This document shows, piece after piece, positions 60,045-64,000 of a stretch of 64,000 nt of DNA. Where the stretch lies: the NCBI GenBank assembly GCA_022410635.1, contig JAJVDF010000019.1, forward strand, positions 2,919,012-2,983,011. Direction: 5' to 3'. Made by a program: the position numbers and the translations under genes. Source of the stretch: Tretioscincus oriximinensis (Eukaryota > Chordata > Lepidosauria > Squamata > Gymnophthalmidae). The notes below the pieces were generated by a model, which ran no database searches, was not told the origin of the DNA, and saw nothing but the letters and a program-made list of their open reading frames with translations. How positions within the stretch are numbered: the stretch's first letter is position 1; each line of letters begins with the position of its first letter.

Positions 60045-63000
60045 CCTAGTTTATATTGTGTCTCAGTACATGAGTATTTTAAAAGTAAAAACATGAAGTT
60101 GCCTGAATTTATAAGTAGCGGCACTGAGCAGCTTGATCACATGACCAGTTCCTATCCATCTCTATTTCTATTGGATATTATATCAAGCCATTTGAAAGGG
60201 AACATGATGGAATGCCATCTAGGCTCTAGAAAATGGTTGCATTCCTGGGACATTCCATTCACATTGGGATGGTGAGAGGTCCTTTCAAGGAATCCAGAAT
60301 AGTCCTATTTTTACAAGTTTATTAATATTCCAAGGCTAGGCGCATACAGCAACTTAAAAACAGCTACAAAGCTATAATCCAACATATAGCAATTGCGTGT
60401 CTGTGCATATAAAACATGTATATTCTGTGACCAGTGACCCAGTTCTATAACATCGGTTATTAATCATGTGGCAATGCAGTNCAAGAATTATTTTTTCACT
60501 TGCAACAGCCAATAGAAACAACTGATGCATTTGAGATTGTTTTATCATCTTGCATCTAATTTGTGCACATGCATACGCTTACGAGAGTACGAGGTTTCTC
60601 TGGAATGATGCTTGAATATCTGAGCAATAGTTTATTCCAGGAAAAACTGTGTTTATTGTGGGTCGACTACTAAAAAATGCTTGGCACTTGTGCCCGAGTC
60701 GTCCTGATTATGCTATGAATGAGGTAAAAAAATGTCATGTGGACGCAGCCCAATAATGGCTAGGTTGTGTGGCTAAATTTTGACCTGAGATATGTGCAGA
60801 AATTGGATACTTTCCTGATCTTGTTTGACAATAACAGACTACCAATAGGCTTATGTCACCAAAATGGCTCCGGACAGAATCTGTCCTCTGGTGGGATAGT
60901 CCCACAAGGTAAGTGTGAAAACACAAGTGTTATTTTGAAACCAATTTCAGGGTATCATTATGTTAAAAATGCTTATACTTTAGATACATGATTAAGATCT
61001 AACTTTTCTATGATCCCTCATTTGGATGACCCTGCATCATTCCACTCAGATATTTAAAATTACATGAAGAGGAGGAGCTCTGGAGATCACATCATTAAAA
61101 TTTACATCTGCTCACCTTTTAAAATATATATAGGTGAATAACTTTTTTTTCACAGCATATCTGTATATTTTATGCCTGTACCCTGAGGAATAATTCATTT
61201 TGTTAGATTGTTACTTTTTGTATCTGATGGCTGAACCAGTGTATTGAAAATTGCAGGGTGATTTATAAAAGTAGAAAAAAAGTGATGGATATTCTGACCT
61301 TNGCAGAAGCTAGAATTACTCAAATGATGTTTAGGACACACCTGTAGAAAGATTTCCCCCCTTTTGAGTACAGCAGAGTTAACGGTGGATAGAACTGGCG
61401 TGTATGTGCTCAGCTTATAAATATTCAACATTGTTTCATTATTGTTGCATTTTTACCTTATTGAGGCAAATTGCTTTAACACATTCCTAGCTTAACTTTA
61501 TTTTATATTCCACAGGCTTTCTTAATGCTCATCATATTAAATAAATCATTAAAATAATTATGTTACTTGGTAATGGAAAAAAGAAAATAGGACTAGCAAA
61601 CTAGTTTCACAGGGAGGTTTTGCATACGCAATGAGACATTCACCATAAGGACCATTCTTAGACTAAAAACAGGCTATCAGTATCTAGCCCAGAAGTAGGC
61701 TGGATGGACAATTGCCTTGATGCAATGCCCAGCCAAGCCCAACCTAAATTTGAGGCAAGGGAATGAAATTTCAGTTGCACAAGAATATTTGCCAGACTCT
61801 GGAAATGGTTCTGACAGTAGGACATTTTAGAACTTTGTGATGGGTTCTGCTCTCCCAGCATTTCAAAAAGAACATTATTGAGTGTGGATTCCAAGGTCAA
61901 GAGCAGGCCAAGCACAGATGAAGTGCAGCATCATGCATCATCCTGATAGTTTTTGGGCATGCAGTCTTATGCATCCAAGCACTGCTGGTGCAATCCAAGG
62001 TTGCCATAAATATATAATATTGAATTCAATGCCTTTTACTTGCAGTAAATTTATGGAAAAGAAGAAATTTTAGCATGCCCCTCTGCTTCCATATGGATGA
62101 GCTGCCCTCTACTGGCCCTGATTGATCAAAACAATTGACCAATGGAGGGGACAGTGGAGGAGGGAGGTAAGAGTTGCATGGCAATCAGTGGCAGATGGCC
62201 TCTGGATTCGTGAGGTCCAACGAACACGCAGAGATTAAAATCAATGATAAAATCTCCATAGAAAATAATGGAGAACTATTGACCAATCATAGGCTTTCAT
62301 AGAGGAGCTGCCAAGAAATCAAAAAAATTCCAGGCAGCTTTTTTAATTGACAAAAGGGGTCGCTGATCTCAGAACCAATGGGAGGGCTGCCTAGGAGGGG
62401 CTACAGTCTCTCTCTCAGTCTCTGTAGTGGTGCCATTTTGTATTGGCATTCAANTTGCAGATTGAGAGACTAATAAATGCTTGAATGTGTCTCCTCCCAG
62501 CTGCTTTCCTTAACTTTACTGATGCTGGAGGAACCTGCTCCCCCCCCCCCCGACCCAAACTTCACGAGCCGCCGCTGATGGCAACTAGGGTCTTTAAACA
62601 AAACCCTACTGTTTTAAACAAAAGCTGCTGCTGTAGCCACCTGGCTAGTGGTGCCACACTTCTTTAACCTGGGAGCCTGCAGAAACACACAATTCTGCCC
62701 CTGGACTCCTACTATGTTATCAGTAAGCCAGCTTGTAGCTCTAACTAACGTACCTTAAGGGGACTTTATCTCCAGTCCCCTTTATTCTAGACACTGTTGT
62801 AGCAGTTTGTAAAAGAAAATAACGAGGACTCTTTCTAAATGAAACAATAAATAAGGGTTTATTTAGAATACAACTGAAGATGTAAAAATAAAGATTTGGA
62901 ACANAACAGCTTCACATGAGTACTGTCCCTTTAAGAACTTTCAAAGAGCAAAATACAATCAGCATTCTTCTCTATTTAAAGAGACACATTCCTTTAGTAG

Positions 63001-63190
63001 CAATGAGGAGACAAAGGCCAAACAACTTCTCTCAGGCCCTTCCTGGTTTTCTCATTTACATACCTATGTCCCAATTCCACCCCTTATGTGCNAAGCAGGT
63101 CCCCCTCCCAACCAGAAGCAGGGAAGCCACACCTCATGCCCTTGGGAAATAAGAACCCAAACAATAAGAAATACAACCCTTTTTATAAAT
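60045..63190. other. No gene; possible LTR-like block 62100-62530
   Basis: 62140-62500 has CCAAT words (GACCAATCAT, AACCAATGGG), a GC box-like GAGGGGCT and AATAAA at 62472-62477, an arrangement seen in LTRs, but no ends or target duplication could be placed. A C-run lies at 62538-62550. A lone CATGTGGACGCAGCC terminus lies at 60736-60750. Confidence 0.3.
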
Positions 63191-63202
63191 CAGAATACCA
63201 CA

Positions 63203-63429
63203 GTAGTCAATTTCAGAGAAATAGCCGTGTTAGTCTAGCAGAAAGTCCAGCAAAGGAGCTAGCAGCACTTTGAGACTAACTTGAGAAAAGTGGTTGGNAT
63301 AAGCTTTCGTAGACAGGTCTACTTCTTCAGATGCGTGTCATCATCTGAGGAAGTAGACCTGTCTATGAAAGCTTATGCCAACCACTTTTCTCAAGTTAGT
63401 CTTAAAGTGCTGCTAGCTCCTTTGCTGGA
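63203..63429. mobile_element. Fold-back element of two opposed PLE 3' ends
   Basis: 227-bp near-palindrome. The left arm is PLE 3' end on the minus strand up to its terminus (plus strand TCAATTTCAGAGAAATAG), the right arm on the plus strand up to CTTTGCTGGA. The target duplication CAGAATACCACA lies at 63191-63202 and 63430-63441, exact over 12 bp. Four extra bases (GTAG) sit between the left duplication and the element end. Both arms keep a hammerhead-like core. Confidence 0.9.
63299..63376. ncRNA. Two opposed hammerhead-like cores
   Basis: Minus core: CTGAAGA at 63330-63324, GAAA at 63308-63305. Plus core: CTGAGGA at 63345-63351, GAAA at 63367-63370. Both have stem II GTAGA/TCTAC-type pairing and the GC-TTAT-GC stem III (an N in the minus copy). 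An RNA through both could also fold as one long hairpin instead. Confidence 0.4.
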
Positions 63430-63732
63430 CAGAATACCACACTGTCAGTCGACTCGATGGGGAGGCCCTGAACTAACTGCAGCTATTAGACTGACACTCA
63501 GGCGATAGAAACTCATTTGATTAAAACTATTTCTCTCTGCGGGGGGTGGGGGGTGGATTTGTTTGTACTAGAAGATGACATATAATATCTTGTATGAAAG
63601 AATACTGTATTCATAATATTTTCTTGTATTACGTTATCTGTTTAACTTTTACTGCTATAATTTTGTTAATTCCAAGAATAATAAAAAAAAAAAGTTGCCC
63701 TCTCCAATCTGCCACAGTTTTGAGCCACTAAC

Positions 63733-63810
63733 GTTTTGCCGCCCTGAGACCTTCGGGTATAGGGCGGGGTATAAGTATGTATAAATAAATAAATAAATAA
63801 ATAAATAAAG
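63733..63810 (+). repeat. L2-type 3' tail with (AAAT)n
   Basis: TGCCGCCCTGAGACCTTCGG then GTATAGGGCGGGGTATAAGT and (AAAT)n. The cleanest copy of the tail shared by L2 LINEs and SINEs in this window; the remaining bases to 64000 show nothing recognisable. Confidence 0.8.
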
Positions 63811-64000
63811 GCTTCCACCCAACCTGCACCACCCAGTTACAGCCACTAGAGCATTAAGTCACCCACCCAGACTACCCATCGAGGTAACTCATACTCATAT
63901 TTGTGTGCCTGATGACTAATTCTTAGATATGTTTCTGAATAAAACTCAGTGTAGAAAAATCCTATGTGACCGGATTGAAGAGATTATGGAATCACCACAT

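Overview
The window looks like AT-rich, gene-free vertebrate nuclear DNA packed with transposons. The mix is CR1-, L2- and L1-type LINEs, a Penelope-like element (PLE), a Ty1/copia element, tRNA-derived SINEs and small palindromic DNA elements, which fits a lepidosaur reptile (most likely a squamate). The species cannot be fixed from the sequence. I found no convincing exon of a host gene on either strand. Nearly all longer open frames are pieces of retrotransposon proteins or chance ORFs. Dozens of isolated single N bases are scattered through the window.

Layout. 1-1051: 5' end of a Ty1/copia retrotransposon on the minus strand (LTR, a primer site matching initiator tRNA-Met at its anticodon region, open gag start), apparently inserted in a CR1 copy that continues to about 1718. 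3375-6200: long decayed CR1 on the minus strand, split by a 556-bp solo LTR with a 4-bp target duplication. 6215-7480: L2 reverse-transcriptase remnant, minus strand. 8622-8866, 12261-12428 and 63191-63441: three fold-back elements built from two opposed PLE 3' ends, each flanked by an 11-13 bp target duplication. 10006-11880: L1 remnant with an unidentified repeat (called R1 here) inserted; R1 recurs at 23338-24390 and 27105-27560. 13249-14215: terminal-inverted-repeat element. 17005-17086 and 46755-46836: two copies of one 82-bp mariner-like MITE. 41828-42131: tRNA-derived SINE with a 12-bp target duplication. About 42480-46050: nearly complete but broken PLE (reverse transcriptase plus GIY-YIG endonuclease) interrupted by a CR1 fragment. 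Several further hairpins, SINEs, L2 tails and microsatellites occur. The remaining stretches hold only apparently unique AT-rich DNA, parts of which are rich in homeodomain-like TAAT motifs and could be conserved non-coding sequence.

Most interesting for follow-up. (1) The PLE family: a parent-like copy and several inverted 3'-end dimers that appear to have inserted as units, all carrying a hammerhead-ribozyme-like core (CTGANGA, stem II, GAAA, short stem III). (2) The copia element, whose primer-binding site resembles that of Drosophila copia and whose gag reading frame is still open. (3) The R1 repeat family, which I could not assign. All identifications come from reading motifs by eye; no database search was possible.
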